A stretch of 64,000 nt of DNA from Shewanella sp. Choline-02u-19 (GCF_002836205.1 NZ_PJBE01000013.1:682001-746000), one strand, 5' to 3'. Positions 47,519 through 57,935 are shown, counted from the first letter of the stretch. Translations and numbers: made by a program. The notes: generated by a model not told the origin, from the sequence alone.

Positions 47519-48364
47519 ATGGAAAATATTCTAGAACTGACTAAAGAAAACATTCAGCAAATCGTCGATGCTTCAATGGAGCAGGTGATTGTATTAGCAT
47601 TTTGGGCCGATAAAAGCCCAGAGAGTTTAACCCTGATGCAAACACTTGAGAGCCTTTCGCAGCAGCAGAACGGCCGCTTTGTGTTAGCAAAAGTAAACTG
47701 TGAAGCTGAAATGGAGATAGCCAATTATTTCCAGATCCAAAATTTGCCAACGACCTTAGTTTTACACGAAGGTAAACCTATTGATGGTTTTGCTGGTGTA
47801 CAAAATGCGACGCAAATTACCGAAATGCTTGATAAGCATCTGCCGGCAGAATGGCAACTAAAGCTTAACCAAGCCAGAATATTTTTATCTGAACAAAATG
47901 CCATTGGTGCACTGCCGTTATTGAAAGAGGCTTACGCCGAGCAGCCTATCGCTGAGATCGCACTGCCTTTAGCGGATGTGTATCTGTCGCTGGGTGCTTT
48001 GGAAGATGCACAAGGACTACTCGCTAGCGTGGGACTTGCTGATCAAGATAGCTATTATCAGAGTTTAAAAGCCAAGTTTGCACTTGCGCTTGATGCCGCA
48101 GACACACCAGAGATCAGACAATTACAAATTGATTTAGAGCAATCGCCAAACGATCTTGAGGTTATGATTGAGCTTGCCAAAGCACTGCACCAAGCTCAAC
48201 GTAATGATGAAGCACTTGCCTTGTTATTTGCGCCTTTGCAGAAGGATATGGCTGCGCTAGACGGTAAAGTGAAAGGGGTATTCCTAGAGATTTTAACCGC
48301 GTTAGGTCAAGGTAATAGTGTTGCTAGTCAGTATCGCCGTAAACTTTACACCTTACTTTACTGA
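47519..48364 (+). CDS. cnoX: Chaperedoxin CnoX/YbbN
   Basis: Thioredoxin-fold plus TPR protein; in E. coli it protects and hands clients to GroEL and DnaK. The N-terminal domain (ENILELTKENIQQIV, VLAFWADKSPES, VNCEAEMEIANYFQIQNLPTTLV) has SPES at the active-site position instead of CGPC, so it cannot be a classical thiol oxidoreductase. About residues 120-281 are TPR-like helices (NAIGALPLLKEAYAEQP, LEVMIELAKALHQAQRNDEAL). I use the ATG at 47519, five bases after AAGGA; the GTG at 47516 is too close. It lies between htpG and adk, fitting a stress-response neighbourhood. Confidence 0.88.
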   Translation: MENILELTKENIQQIVDASMEQVIVLAFWADKSPESLTLMQTLESLSQQQNGRFVLAKVNCEAEMEIANYFQIQNLPTTLVLHEGKPIDGFAGVQNATQITEMLDKHLPAEWQLKLNQARIFLSEQNAIGALPLLKEAYAEQPIAEIALPLADVYLSLGALEDAQGLLASVGLADQDSYYQSLKAKFALALDAADTPEIRQLQIDLEQSPNDLEVMIELAKALHQAQRNDEALALLFAPLQKDMAALDGKVKGVFLEILTALGQGNSVASQYRRKLYTLLY

Positions 48365-48470
48365 TAAAGGTCAATATCTCGACTAATTTGCCTCAAGTGA
48401 GGCTAAAGTCGAAGGGAAATCGCTTCAAAATGGCGGCTATTTATGCGAAGATCGCCGCCCTAAACATAAT

Positions 48471-48525
48471 AATACCAATCGCGTGACCAAACTTTAGACT
48501 TTTGTCTGTGTTAGAGGTTGGTATA
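48471..48525. repeat. Inverted ATACCAA/TTGGTAT sequence upstream of adk
   Basis: ATACCAA at 48472-48478 pairs with TTGGTAT at 48518-48524 around a 39-base interior. It resembles short interspersed repeats common in this group of bacteria, from memory, and will lie in the adk leader or promoter. Confidence 0.4.
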
Positions 48526-48552
48526 ACAATGCGAAATAAGAGGAAGATTGAG

Positions 48553-49197
48553 ATGCGCATTATGCTATTAGGTGCCCCAGGTGCCGGTAAAGGTACCCAA
48601 GCCCAATTCATCATGGAAAAGTACGGTATTCCTCAAATTTCAACGGGTGACATGCTGCGCGCTGCAGTAAAAGCGGGCACTCCACTTGGCTTAGAAGCTA
48701 AGAAAGTGATGGATGCCGGTCAATTGGTATCTGACGAGTTAATTATTGGTCTTGTGAAAGAGCGTGTTGCACAAGATGATTGCGCTGATGGATTTCTATT
48801 AGATGGTTTTCCGCGCACAATTCCTCAAGCCGATGCAATGGCAACTGGCGGCATTACTATCGATCATGTTGTTGAGATCGACGTGCCAGACGAAGAGATC
48901 GTTAAACGTATGAGCGGCCGTCGAGTTCACCCAGGTTCTGGCCGTGTTTATCACATCGTCTTTAATCAACCAAAGGTTGAAGGTAAAGATGACGTTACTG
49001 GTGAAGACCTTGCTATTCGTCCAGATGATGAAGAAACAACCGTGCGTAAGCGTCTTGATATCTACCATGAGCAGACTAAGCCATTGGTTGAATACTACGG
49101 TGCGGTTGCGGCTAAAGGTGACGCGACTTATAACAAGTTCGATGGCACCCAGACAGTGACAAAAGTTAGCCAAGAAATTGTTGCAGTACTTGGCTAA
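48553..49197 (+). CDS. adk: Adenylate kinase
   Basis: Converts AMP and ATP to two ADP. P-loop LLGAPGAGKGTQ (about residues 5-16), the AMP-binding FLLDGFPRTIPQAD near 81, and the LID domain GRRVHPGSGRVYHIVFNQP near 123-141 (zinc-free type, no Cys). The start at 48553 gives 214 aa, the exact family length; an ATG-like start at 48502 adds 17 residues absent from the family. Ribosome site AGGAAGA. A terminator follows. Confidence 0.97.
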   Translation: MRIMLLGAPGAGKGTQAQFIMEKYGIPQISTGDMLRAAVKAGTPLGLEAKKVMDAGQLVSDELIIGLVKERVAQDDCADGFLLDGFPRTIPQADAMATGGITIDHVVEIDVPDEEIVKRMSGRRVHPGSGRVYHIVFNQPKVEGKDDVTGEDLAIRPDDEETTVRKRLDIYHEQTKPLVEYYGAVAAKGDATYNKFDGTQTVTKVSQEIVAVLG

Positions 49198-49243
49198 ATA
49201 GACACAAAATTGTAATGTGTTTATGAGCTAGTTCTCATATTTG

Positions 49244-49272
49244 AAAAAGCCCACGTAAGTGGGCTTTTTTTA
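49244..49272 (+). terminator. Rho-independent terminator after adk
   Basis: AAAAAGCCCAC/GTGGGCTTTTT around GTAA, with seven T. Confidence 0.88.
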
Positions 49273-49326
49273 TGGTTTTTCCAATGATAGCCTGACGCAG
49301 AATATCTTGGTTAAAAGAGAACAAAT

Positions 49327-50322
49327 GTGAGCGACACAACCTCCCAATTTGGTGTTTTATTAGTTAATCTTGGCACGCCAGACTCTCCAACGGCGGCAGA
49401 TGTTAAAAAATTCTTAAAACAGTTCCTGAGTGATCCTCGTGTTGTTGATATCTCCCCTTGGATCTGGAAACCTATTCTTAATGGCATCATCTTAAATACC
49501 CGTCCTGCAAAAGTCGCCAAACTCTATGAGTCTATCTGGTGGGATCAAGGGTCGCCTTTAATGGTTATTAGCCAACGTCAGCGCGATAAATTAGCACAAT
49601 CTCTGCATACTACTTTTGGTTTTGAAGTGCCTGTTGGGTTAGGCATGAGTTACGGTAATCCATCATTAGACTCCGGGCTTAATAAATTAAAATCGCAGGG
49701 TGTTAACAAGATTTTTGTATTACCTCTCTACGCGCAATATTCCTGCTCTACCGTTGCCCCAGTGTTTGATGCTATCGCGGATCTGCATAAAACCAAGCGT
49801 GATTTCCCGGAGCTTAGGATCAATAAAGATTATTTTGATCACCCCGCCTATATTGCAGCGCTTGCTGATTCAGTCAAACAACACTGGCAGAGTAAAGGGC
49901 GTGGTGAAGTATTACTCATGTCTTTTCACGGCGTGCCAGTGCGTTATGTAACGGAAGGCGATCCTTATCAAATGCAGTGCCAAAAAACAGCTGAACTGGT
50001 GGCGGAGTCGTTGGCGTTATCGCCTGAACAATGGCGGATCTGTTTCCAGTCTCAGTTTGGTAAAGAGCAGTGGTTAACACCTGCTACCGATAAACTGTTG
50101 GAAGCACTTCCAGCCGAAGGGATAAAATCGGTCGATATTATGTGTCCAGCTTTTTCTTCTGATTGTCTTGAAACACTGGAAGAGATCTCAGAAGAGGGTA
50201 AAGCCTCATTTCGATCTGCTGGTGGCGAGCGCTATGAATTTATTGCTTGTTTAAATGACTCAAAGCAGCATATCAACTTGTTAACGCAAATTGTTGAGCA
50301 GCAAACCTTAGGTTGGTGCTAA
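49327..50322 (+). CDS. hemH: Ferrochelatase
   Basis: Last step of haem synthesis: inserts ferrous iron into protoporphyrin IX. The 331-aa product starts at a GTG (49327) behind AAGAGAAC. Family motifs: FGVLLVNLGTPDSP at the start, GLGMSYGNPSL, LPLYAQYSCST, the active-site His in MSFHGVPVRYV (about residue 200), and the VDIMCPAFSSDCLETLEEI segment with the conserved Glu. Position after adk matches E. coli (adk-hemH). No cysteine cluster is expected in this lineage and I make no claim of one. Confidence 0.95.
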   Translation: MSDTTSQFGVLLVNLGTPDSPTAADVKKFLKQFLSDPRVVDISPWIWKPILNGIILNTRPAKVAKLYESIWWDQGSPLMVISQRQRDKLAQSLHTTFGFEVPVGLGMSYGNPSLDSGLNKLKSQGVNKIFVLPLYAQYSCSTVAPVFDAIADLHKTKRDFPELRINKDYFDHPAYIAALADSVKQHWQSKGRGEVLLMSFHGVPVRYVTEGDPYQMQCQKTAELVAESLALSPEQWRICFQSQFGKEQWLTPATDKLLEALPAEGIKSVDIMCPAFSSDCLETLEEISEEGKASFRSAGGERYEFIACLNDSKQHINLLTQIVEQQTLGWC

Positions 50323-50554
50323 ATTTAAATGCTTAGTAGTGATTTCAGCTAGCGAATGAGGCTGGGTATGGTAGAATTCCCCACTTTTTTTAAGCCTTTT
50401 GCTTAATCGTTTTAAGGTGGTGAGCTGCGTTAGCACTACAGGTTGCTAGAATTGAAAGCCACAAGTCGTTAGTTTTTGCCAAGAACAATGAATTGTGATT
50501 CCTTAGCCGTTTTAATTATCTTTTGCATGGATGCCGAATGAAAGAGAACTCAAT

Positions 50555-51859
50555 ATGAAGTTTCCAGGTCAGCGTAAGTCTAAACATTATTTTCCTGTCA
50601 AAAAACGTGATCCGCTATTAGCACAGTTTATCCAACAGCCTCAACCTATCTCGACTTACGTGTCTGGTATTGACCAAACACTGGTAGATATTGAAGCTAA
50701 AGTGGAAGATGAGTTACTAAGTCGCTATGAATTACCCAAGGGGAATTCGACTTTGATAGATGATGACAAGGCACATGCTTTGTATACCGAGTTAAAAGAG
50801 CGTGAGCTGGTCAGTGATGAGTTTGCCGGTGGCACCATAGGTAACACGGTACACAATTACTCAATTCTTGCTGATGACCGCTCAGTGTTATTTGGCGTGA
50901 TGAGTCAGAACATAGAAATTGGCAGTTACGCTTATCGCTACCTCTGCAATACTTCATCAAAGGTTGATTTAAACCAGTTGCAGCCCGTCGCGGGTCCTAT
51001 TGGTCGTTGCTTCACGCTTATTTCAGAGTGCGGCGAACGAACGTTTGCGATTAGCAAAGGTTCAATGGACAAATTGACACCAGAATATATCGATAGAGAT
51101 ATTGTACAGGGTGGTTCTGCACTGATTTTGACCGCCTACCTCATGCGGGCAAGCGGCGAAGATAAGATAACCGATGCCGCAATGAAAGCGATTGAATATG
51201 CTAAAGCAGCGGAGGTGCCCGTGGTATTGACCTTAGGCACTCGTTTCTTAATCGAGGAAGATCCACAGTGGTGGCAGCGTTTCATTCAAGAGCACGTGAG
51301 TATTCTGGCCATGAATGAGGATGAAGGCGAAGCATTGACTGGATTTAAAGACCCCTTACAAGCCAGTCAAACAGCTTTAGATTGGTGTGACATGGTGTTG
51401 ACTACAGCTGGGCCTTTAGGGCTTTATACTGCGGGATATACTGAAGACTCTGAAAAACGTGAAACCACCCATACGTTACTGCCAGGTGCAATCCCTGAAT
51501 TTAACCGCTATGAGTTTTCTCGTCCTAAACTTAAAGCTGATTGTGAGTCACCGCTTAAAGTGTATGCGCACATATCTCCGTATATGGGCGGCCCAGAAAA
51601 AATTCGTAATACTAACGGTGCAGGAGATGGTGCATTAGCGGCATTACTGCATGATTTAGCTTCAAATCGATTCCATAAGATGAACGTACCGGGTTCAAGC
51701 AAGCATAAGCGTGATGGTTTGTGTTATTCGTCATTCTCACAGATTTGTAAATATGCTAACCGTGTCGCTTATGAAGTGTTAGCGCAACATAGCCCTAGAC
51801 TATCTCGTGGCTTACCTGAACGTGAAGACAGCTTAGAAGAGTCATACTGGGAAAGATAA
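50555..51859 (+). CDS. gsk: Inosine-guanosine kinase
   Basis: PfkB-type sugar/nucleoside kinase that phosphorylates inosine and guanosine in purine salvage. From the ATG at 50555 (MKFPGQRKSKHYFPVKKRDPLL) the product is 434 aa, equal to E. coli Gsk; the in-frame start at 50531 adds eight residues and lacks support. The C-terminal PfkB signature IRNTNGAGDGALAALLHDL includes the catalytic Asp near residue 358. The GGTIGNTVHNYS motif near residue 100 fits the nucleoside site. A terminator follows. Confidence 0.95.
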   Translation: MKFPGQRKSKHYFPVKKRDPLLAQFIQQPQPISTYVSGIDQTLVDIEAKVEDELLSRYELPKGNSTLIDDDKAHALYTELKERELVSDEFAGGTIGNTVHNYSILADDRSVLFGVMSQNIEIGSYAYRYLCNTSSKVDLNQLQPVAGPIGRCFTLISECGERTFAISKGSMDKLTPEYIDRDIVQGGSALILTAYLMRASGEDKITDAAMKAIEYAKAAEVPVVLTLGTRFLIEEDPQWWQRFIQEHVSILAMNEDEGEALTGFKDPLQASQTALDWCDMVLTTAGPLGLYTAGYTEDSEKRETTHTLLPGAIPEFNRYEFSRPKLKADCESPLKVYAHISPYMGGPEKIRNTNGAGDGALAALLHDLASNRFHKMNVPGSSKHKRDGLCYSSFSQICKYANRVAYEVLAQHSPRLSRGLPEREDSLEESYWER

Positions 51860-51911
51860 CTTAGTTTAAGTTCTGGGATAAACATCCAGACAAAACTTAA
51901 AATAAAACCAT

Positions 51912-51953
51912 AAAAAAGCCATCGTTTAGTCCTTCTGAACGATGGCTTTTTTA
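51912..51953 (+). terminator. Rho-independent terminator after gsk
   Basis: A 15-bp stem (AAAAAAGCCATCGTT with its complement), 11-nt loop, T-rich end. Confidence 0.88.
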
Positions 51954-52064
51954 TGGTCGGCGATGCATTAAGTTAGCAAAATATGCTGAGCATAGCTTAA
52001 AAGTTTTGCCGTTGATGAAGTGATATCATGACGAGGAAACACCGTCACCACCTAGAGCATAAGC

Positions 52065-52094
52065 AACAAAGGCGCCGATATAGGCGCCTTTGTT
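52065..52094 (-). terminator. Terminator of the symporter gene
   Basis: AACAAAGGCGCC/GGCGCCTTTGTT stem with a 6-nt loop, 20 bases after the minus-strand stop. The stem is perfectly symmetrical, so it may stop both strands. Confidence 0.75.
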
Positions 52095-52114
52095 ACACAG
52101 ATTTTAAGCTTTGC

Positions 52115-53431
52115 TTACTTCTCTTCAGCGTGAACTTGAGCGTTAAAACCCGGTGCCACTTTACCTGCTTGAGTATTGTTGAAAATATCTTCATCAAACT
52201 CATTTTCAGATTTAGCGATCACAACAGTTGCCACTGTATCACCAGTGACGTTAACGGCTGTACGCACCATATCAAGTAATCTATCGACACCGATAATCAG
52301 TGCGATACCTTCTACCGGTAGACCGACTTGATTCAGTACCATCGCTAGCATGATAAGTCCGACCCCTGGCACGCCAGCCGTACCAATAGAGGCTAATGTT
52401 GCTGTTATCACCACCATGGCGTAATCAGTAATGGTTAAATCAATACCGTAAACTTGCGCAATGAATACCGTTGCCACCCCCTGCATAATCGCGGTGCCAT
52501 CCATGTTGATGGTAGCCCCTAGCGGTAGCGTGAATGAAGCTATTTTATTATCGACGCCCATGCGGTGTTCAGCGGTTTCAATCGTCACTGGAAGGGTTGC
52601 GTTAGAACTTGCGGTACTGAAGGCAAACAACTGTACATCGCGAATCTTTCGAATAAAGGTAAAGGGGTTGAGTCCTGAGAATAACTTTAACAATGTTGGG
52701 TAGACGATAAATGCATGGATGAGCAATACGCCAAGGACAACAAAGAAGTACTGCACCACACTGCCAAAGGTCTTCATATCCAGAGTCAATGCCAGTTTAG
52801 CCATCAATGCAAATACACCATACGGCGCAAGCTGCATGATTAAGGTAACAACACGCATGATGACTTCATTAAGGTCAGTAAACAATGCTGCAACGCGTTT
52901 ACCGCGCTCACCAATATGTGAGATTGCAAAACCAAAAATAACCGCAAATATGATGATCTGCAGCATATTACCTTCGCTCATCGCTTGCAGTGGGTTAGTC
53001 GGCACAATATTAATAATGACGTCAGCTAAGCTTGGCGCTTGTTTGACATCAAAATGCATGTTCTCCGTCACCATTGTTGCGTGACCAGGATGAATGGCAA
53101 TGGCGATAAGGATTGCCATTGAGAGTGCGATAGCAGTAGTGAATAGATAAAACGCGAGGGTCTTTCCACCCAGACGACCTAATTTGGAAGGTTCACTTAA
53201 AGAACACGTTCCACAGACCAATGATACAAAGACCAAAGGCACCACTAACATTTTCAAACTTGAGATGAATATGGTACCGATGACATTTAAAAAACCTTCG
53301 GTGATGTAATCTTTGATGAATTCACTTTCAGGGAAAAGGTTACGAAGAATTAACCCGAGAATAATACCTGACGTCATACCGAGTAAAATTTTACTCGTCA
53401 GGCCAAATTTTTTTGTTTTCGTAGCAGACAT
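52115..53431 (-). CDS. Dicarboxylate/amino acid:cation symporter (DAACS family)
   Basis: 438-aa inner-membrane carrier of the GltP/DctA family that imports glutamate, aspartate or C4-dicarboxylates with H+ or Na+. Eight membrane segments and two re-entrant loops are expected. Visible motifs: FISSLKMLVVPLVFVSLV (TM2-3), the serine-rich hairpin FSTASSNATLPVTIE, the GATINMDGTAIMQGV motif of TM7 and GTAGVPGVGLIMLAMV of hairpin 2. A GGAAG ribosome site precedes the ATG. Substrate cannot be decided between glutamate/aspartate and dicarboxylates from motifs alone. Single gene, own terminator, facing away from the Ig-like gene. Confidence 0.9.
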   Translation of the reverse strand: MSATKTKKFGLTSKILLGMTSGIILGLILRNLFPESEFIKDYITEGFLNVIGTIFISSLKMLVVPLVFVSLVCGTCSLSEPSKLGRLGGKTLAFYLFTTAIALSMAILIAIAIHPGHATMVTENMHFDVKQAPSLADVIINIVPTNPLQAMSEGNMLQIIIFAVIFGFAISHIGERGKRVAALFTDLNEVIMRVVTLIMQLAPYGVFALMAKLALTLDMKTFGSVVQYFFVVLGVLLIHAFIVYPTLLKLFSGLNPFTFIRKIRDVQLFAFSTASSNATLPVTIETAEHRMGVDNKIASFTLPLGATINMDGTAIMQGVATVFIAQVYGIDLTITDYAMVVITATLASIGTAGVPGVGLIMLAMVLNQVGLPVEGIALIIGVDRLLDMVRTAVNVTGDTVATVVIAKSENEFDEDIFNNTQAGKVAPGFNAQVHAEEK

Positions 53432-53648
53432 AGTGCTTCCTGTATAATTTTTATGCTTTCAATTTGCAGATTAAAGCCTAGCAAGAAAGTGCCACAGTTG
53501 AAATGGGCTAAAAGTTAAAGTTTTTAATGTTATTTATTAATTTACTGGCTTTCGTTGTAGATAAGTTGCTTAGTAATTGTGTAATGTAAGCTCCTAGGTA
53601 ATCAGATAATTACCGGATATCATAATCTGAGTAACAGGGAGCCTGACA

Positions 53649-56600
53649 ATGAAGTCAGCTTATAGTATTTTTATTGCGTTAATATGGTCGTTTTTTCTCG
53701 TTGGTTGTGGGGGGGGAGGAAGTATATCTTCTGATCCTGGTGATGGAGGGACGCCAGAGCCGGAAGTAATTTCTATAGTATTAGACACATCTTCCAATGA
53801 TGTTTCTGCAAGTTCACCAGTAACTCTTAAAGTAACAGTTGAAAGTTCAACTGTAGGCTTGTTAGGTAACAAAGTAGTAGCATTCTCTTTATCTGATGAG
53901 TCTTTCGGATTTTTTTCTCCAGAATCAGGAACTGTTAAGACGGATTCTAATGGAGTTGCCGAGATTACATTGAATACATCGACTAAGCCGGGGGCTGTAA
54001 CTGTAATAGCATCTATAGATAGTGGCGAGTCAACTTCTACTGGTGTAACTATGGCCGGCGATGGAGCTGTCATCGGCGGAAATATTATCCAAGTTTTGTT
54101 AAAAGATGCAGCGGATAATCCTATAAACAATATCAGTTTTGATTCACCAGGTTATATTTATGTCAAATATCTTGATCCAGCTGGAAATTCAATTCCAAAT
54201 AATCTTGTTACTTTTAGTCTAAACGATGCAGAGTTAGCTTCATTTTTTCCTAATAGTGGCACAACCCTAACGAATAAAGACGGCCTTGCTTTAATCAAGT
54301 TAATAGCTGCAAATAAAGAGGGGGCGGGATCTGTTGCAGTAAAAATTGATGATCAAGATCCAGTTAACATTAATTTTTCTTCTAAAGGTGATGCTAGCGT
54401 ATCTGGAACATCGAGTATTTCAGCTTTATTAGTTGATGAAAATGGGAAAAACACTTCAAATGTGAGCGATTCATCACCAGCTTATATTAATGTAGCTTTA
54501 GCTGATTCATCTGGGGTAGGTTTATCTAATGAAGTGATTACTTTTGCATTTAGTGATAGCTCTTTAGGCAGATTTGAACCTCAAAGCGGTAAGGTATTAA
54601 CAGACGCAGCAGGCAAAGCGACCATTAAAGTTCGTTCTGCAAACGTTGAAACAGCAGCTACTGTTAATATATCGGGTATAGGTTTATCAACATCTATTAG
54701 CTTTTACTTGGCGGGAGATGGCGTGGCGGTTGGCAGTAATCGTTTATCGATTAAATTATTAGATGCCTCGGGCAGTGATATTACACAAGTGAGTAATGCG
54801 GTTCCGGCAACAGTAGAGGCGACTTACTTAGATATTAATGGTACGGCGCTGGTCGGTAAGGTTGCCAAGTTCTCAAGTACATTAGGCAATTTAGAGCCTA
54901 GTTCAGGCAGCGCGTTAACCGATTCATCTGGTGTAGCGAAAGTACAATTAAATGCGGGTGATGTTGCAGGTGCGGGCTCAGTGCTAGTGGCTGTTGAAAG
55001 TTCAACGGCCAGCATCGGCTTTGATACATTAGGTGACGAAGTCATTGTTCGACCAATTGATACTTATACAATCACTTTATCGATTGAGAATTCTGCCGGT
55101 AATGAACACAGGAATATAACACTTACTGCTCCAGGTATTGTTAACGCTGCTTTGCTTAATAATGGTATTCCAGTGTCTAACGAAGTGGTTAACTTCTCTC
55201 TAATAGGTGAAGGTGCCATTAATCCTACGTCAGGGAATGCGTTAACAGATGCTAACGGTATCGCAAAAGTGACACTGTTGACTGGTATCGTTGAGGGAGC
55301 TGGTACTGCTGAGGTCTCATTCACATTAGGAGCTGACCAAATTTCAGACACATTTAATTATAGTGTGGCTGGTGATGCTCCTAGTGGTGATGGTGAAAAT
55401 AATTCATTAGCAATTACGTTATTAGACTTAAGCGGAAATCAAACTTCAAATGTAAGCCAGGCAAACCCTGGTAAAGTACAAGTATTTTTGTCAGATAGAG
55501 ATGGCAATCCTCTCAGTCAAAAATTAATATCATTTACGAGTACTTTAGGTGACTTCTTGCCTTCTATTGGCACATCATTAACGGATAGTGCAGGTAGTGC
55601 TGAATTGTTAATTACCGCAGGTACTGTTGAAGGTGCTGCGACTGTAAGTGCTAATTATGGAGCTAGCGTTGCATCGTTAAGCTTTGTGACTGCTGGTGAC
55701 GATATTGATCCTGTGGCTGCTGATCCTTCAATTAGTTTTGAAATTTATGATTGCAATGGAGTTGCTGGCTTCGATAAAGCACTGAAGAATTTTGAGCTTT
55801 GCACAATCACAGATAATATCACTAATCTACGTCCTGGTATTTTAGGGGCAACGATAAAACTAGAAGGCTCTAACCAACCTCTCAAACAAGTTTTAGTCAG
55901 TGCGGGTACCACACTTGGTGCGATTAGCCCTAACTCTGCCACAGCGATTACTAATGCGGACGGCAAAGCTGTGTTAGATCTCTATTCAAATGGAGATGTG
56001 GGCGCTGGTGAAGTGTCTTTGAAAGTGAAGCAAGTGACTTCTACGAAGGCATTTGAAATAGGTCGGGTAGATATTAGTCTTGATATTTCAACTTATATAG
56101 GCTCTGGTACATTGCCTGCTGGTGGCTCAACGGTAATCGAAGTCACAGTAAAAGATTCAAGTGGGCTTATAGAGACAAGTCAGCCATTTACTCTTGAATT
56201 TACGTCACAGTGTATGGCTGCTGGATCATCTGTTATTGATTCTCCAGTGGTAACTAATGCAGGTAAAGGTTTTGCTACTTATAGAAGCATTAATTGCGAA
56301 GGCACTGATACTGTAACTGTTTCAGCCATTACTGGAGCCTCAACCGTTAGTGCTACAGCAGATATTATTATTAGCCCTGTGCAGGTCGGTGCGATTGAGT
56401 TTGTAACTGCTTCACCATCAGAGCTTGCTATAAAAGTATCAGGTGGATTAAGTGGTACGGGTTCTCGTTCAGAAACATCATTAGTTTCATTTAAATTATT
56501 AAATGAGGTAGGACAAGCTGCAGGCTCTGAAAGGGTTTGTTTTGAGCTATCAACGGATGTTGGAGGAATGACATTAACGCCGGCTCCATTAGCTAATGAT

Positions 56601-57935
56601 TATGTTAATTGTCCAAACTTCCCTAAATCGGGAGACTCTGAATATCCTTTAGATATCAGTGAACCAAATAAGTACGCAGTTGCTTACTCCGATGCAAATG
56701 GCGACGTGGAAGTCACCGTGCGTTCAGGCACGGTGTCTACACCAGTGAAGGTCTTTGCGGTTTGGCAAGATAGTGCAGATGCAAGTAATCCGATAGTCGC
56801 AAATGTGTCAGATAGTTTAACGGTCACAACGGGTTTGGCTGATTTCAATAGCTTTAGTCTTTCATCTACCGAATTAAACCTTGAAGGTTGGGAACATGAT
56901 GGTGAATCCGCATCAATTACTATCCGTTCAGCTGATCACTTCAATAACCCAGTTCCTGCAGGTACGGTTATTAATTTTAGAACTGAAGGTGGCAATGTTG
57001 CAGCAAGCTGTCAAACAATTGATAAAACAGGAGCTTGCTCGCTTGATTGGACTAGCCAAAATCCACGCCCTTTTGAGAGTGTCACTGTTACTTGCACAGC
57101 CCCGTTTGACGGTTCAAGCACACCACCTTGTATTGGAAGTAATTTAGCAAGTGGTACTGATTTTATCATTCAGGAGCCTCGTCCAGGTCGAGCAACAATA
57201 ACAGCCTATGCAATCGGTGAAGAAAGCTTTGTTGATTTAAATGGCAATGGTCAATATGATTTCGGTGAAGATTGGACTGATCTAACCGAAGCCTTTACTG
57301 ATCACAACGAAGATGGGTTTTATCGTGGAGCTTCAATTCCAGCTGGCGCAGTCAATGAAGAGTTTATTGATTATAATAGTAATGGCAGCTTTGATGATGT
57401 AGACGGCTTCTATACAGGCTTATTGTGTGCAAGTTCTTCTTCTGCAAACTGTACTCAAACTGGAGTTGATAACTCTCAAGCTCAGCTAAATGTGTTTAGA
57501 AATTTGACCCTAGTAATGTCTGGTTCTACTCCATATGGTCGACTTGTTGATATTGATGATGCAGGCAATATAACGCCTGTCATTGAAATTGATTTAACAG
57601 TCAATTTGGTCGATGATGATAGCGATCCTGTTACACCTGAAGTAGACTTGGGGTTATCATCTAAAACAGTTTATCTGTTCCTCTCAGACTTAAATAACAA
57701 CACATTGTCTAATGGTACGACAATCACTGCAAGTACCGATAATGGTGACTTATCGAGCTCAACTCAGTCATACAAAATTGGGAATAATAGTTCTAATAAA
57801 CCACTGTTATTTGCATTCTCACTTAGTAGGGAATCGACCGAAAATAAAAAGTCATCAGGTTTATTATCGATAACGGTTACAACCAAATATGGTGATCCCG
57901 TTACCTTTAGTGTCAATGTGAGAGATGATGGGTAA
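53649..57935 (+). CDS. Ig-like (Big_1-type) repeat lipoprotein
   Basis: 1428-aa protein with a lipoprotein signal (lipobox LVGC, about residues 17-20, followed by GGGG). About residues 40-720 are seven invasin-like Ig repeats of about 100 residues, each with a strand such as ITLLDLSGNQTSNVS, then PGKVQVFLSD, ISFTSTLGDFLPSIGTSLTDSAGSAELLITAGTVEGAATV and a closing FVTAGD. The middle part has less regular domains. Near residue 1190 there are Asp/Asn-rich loops (DLNGNGQYDFGEDWTD, DHNEDGFYRG, DYNSNGSFDD) that resemble calcium-binding motifs. It is probably a surface stalk or adhesin. A GGGAG ribosome site precedes the ATG; its strong terminator is shared with astB. It is a different Ig class from the island lipoprotein. 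Confidence 0.85.
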   Translation: MKSAYSIFIALIWSFFLVGCGGGGSISSDPGDGGTPEPEVISIVLDTSSNDVSASSPVTLKVTVESSTVGLLGNKVVAFSLSDESFGFFSPESGTVKTDSNGVAEITLNTSTKPGAVTVIASIDSGESTSTGVTMAGDGAVIGGNIIQVLLKDAADNPINNISFDSPGYIYVKYLDPAGNSIPNNLVTFSLNDAELASFFPNSGTTLTNKDGLALIKLIAANKEGAGSVAVKIDDQDPVNINFSSKGDASVSGTSSISALLVDENGKNTSNVSDSSPAYINVALADSSGVGLSNEVITFAFSDSSLGRFEPQSGKVLTDAAGKATIKVRSANVETAATVNISGIGLSTSISFYLAGDGVAVGSNRLSIKLLDASGSDITQVSNAVPATVEATYLDINGTALVGKVAKFSSTLGNLEPSSGSALTDSSGVAKVQLNAGDVAGAGSVLVAVESSTASIGFDTLGDEVIVRPIDTYTITLSIENSAGNEHRNITLTAPGIVNAALLNNGIPVSNEVVNFSLIGEGAINPTSGNALTDANGIAKVTLLTGIVEGAGTAEVSFTLGADQISDTFNYSVAGDAPSGDGENNSLAITLLDLSGNQTSNVSQANPGKVQVFLSDRDGNPLSQKLISFTSTLGDFLPSIGTSLTDSAGSAELLITAGTVEGAATVSANYGASVASLSFVTAGDDIDPVAADPSISFEIYDCNGVAGFDKALKNFELCTITDNITNLRPGILGATIKLEGSNQPLKQVLVSAGTTLGAISPNSATAITNADGKAVLDLYSNGDVGAGEVSLKVKQVTSTKAFEIGRVDISLDISTYIGSGTLPAGGSTVIEVTVKDSSGLIETSQPFTLEFTSQCMAAGSSVIDSPVVTNAGKGFATYRSINCEGTDTVTVSAITGASTVSATADIIISPVQVGAIEFVTASPSELAIKVSGGLSGTGSRSETSLVSFKLLNEVGQAAGSERVCFELSTDVGGMTLTPAPLANDYVNCPNFPKSGDSEYPLDISEPNKYAVAYSDANGDVEVTVRSGTVSTPVKVFAVWQDSADASNPIVANVSDSLTVTTGLADFNSFSLSSTELNLEGWEHDGESASITIRSADHFNNPVPAGTVINFRTEGGNVAASCQTIDKTGACSLDWTSQNPRPFESVTVTCTAPFDGSSTPPCIGSNLASGTDFIIQEPRPGRATITAYAIGEESFVDLNGNGQYDFGEDWTDLTEAFTDHNEDGFYRGASIPAGAVNEEFIDYNSNGSFDDVDGFYTGLLCASSSSANCTQTGVDNSQAQLNVFRNLTLVMSGSTPYGRLVDIDDAGNITPVIEIDLTVNLVDDDSDPVTPEVDLGLSSKTVYLFLSDLNNNTLSNGTTITASTDNGDLSSSTQSYKIGNNSSNKPLLFAFSLSRESTENKKSSGLLSITVTTKYGDPVTFSVNVRDDG

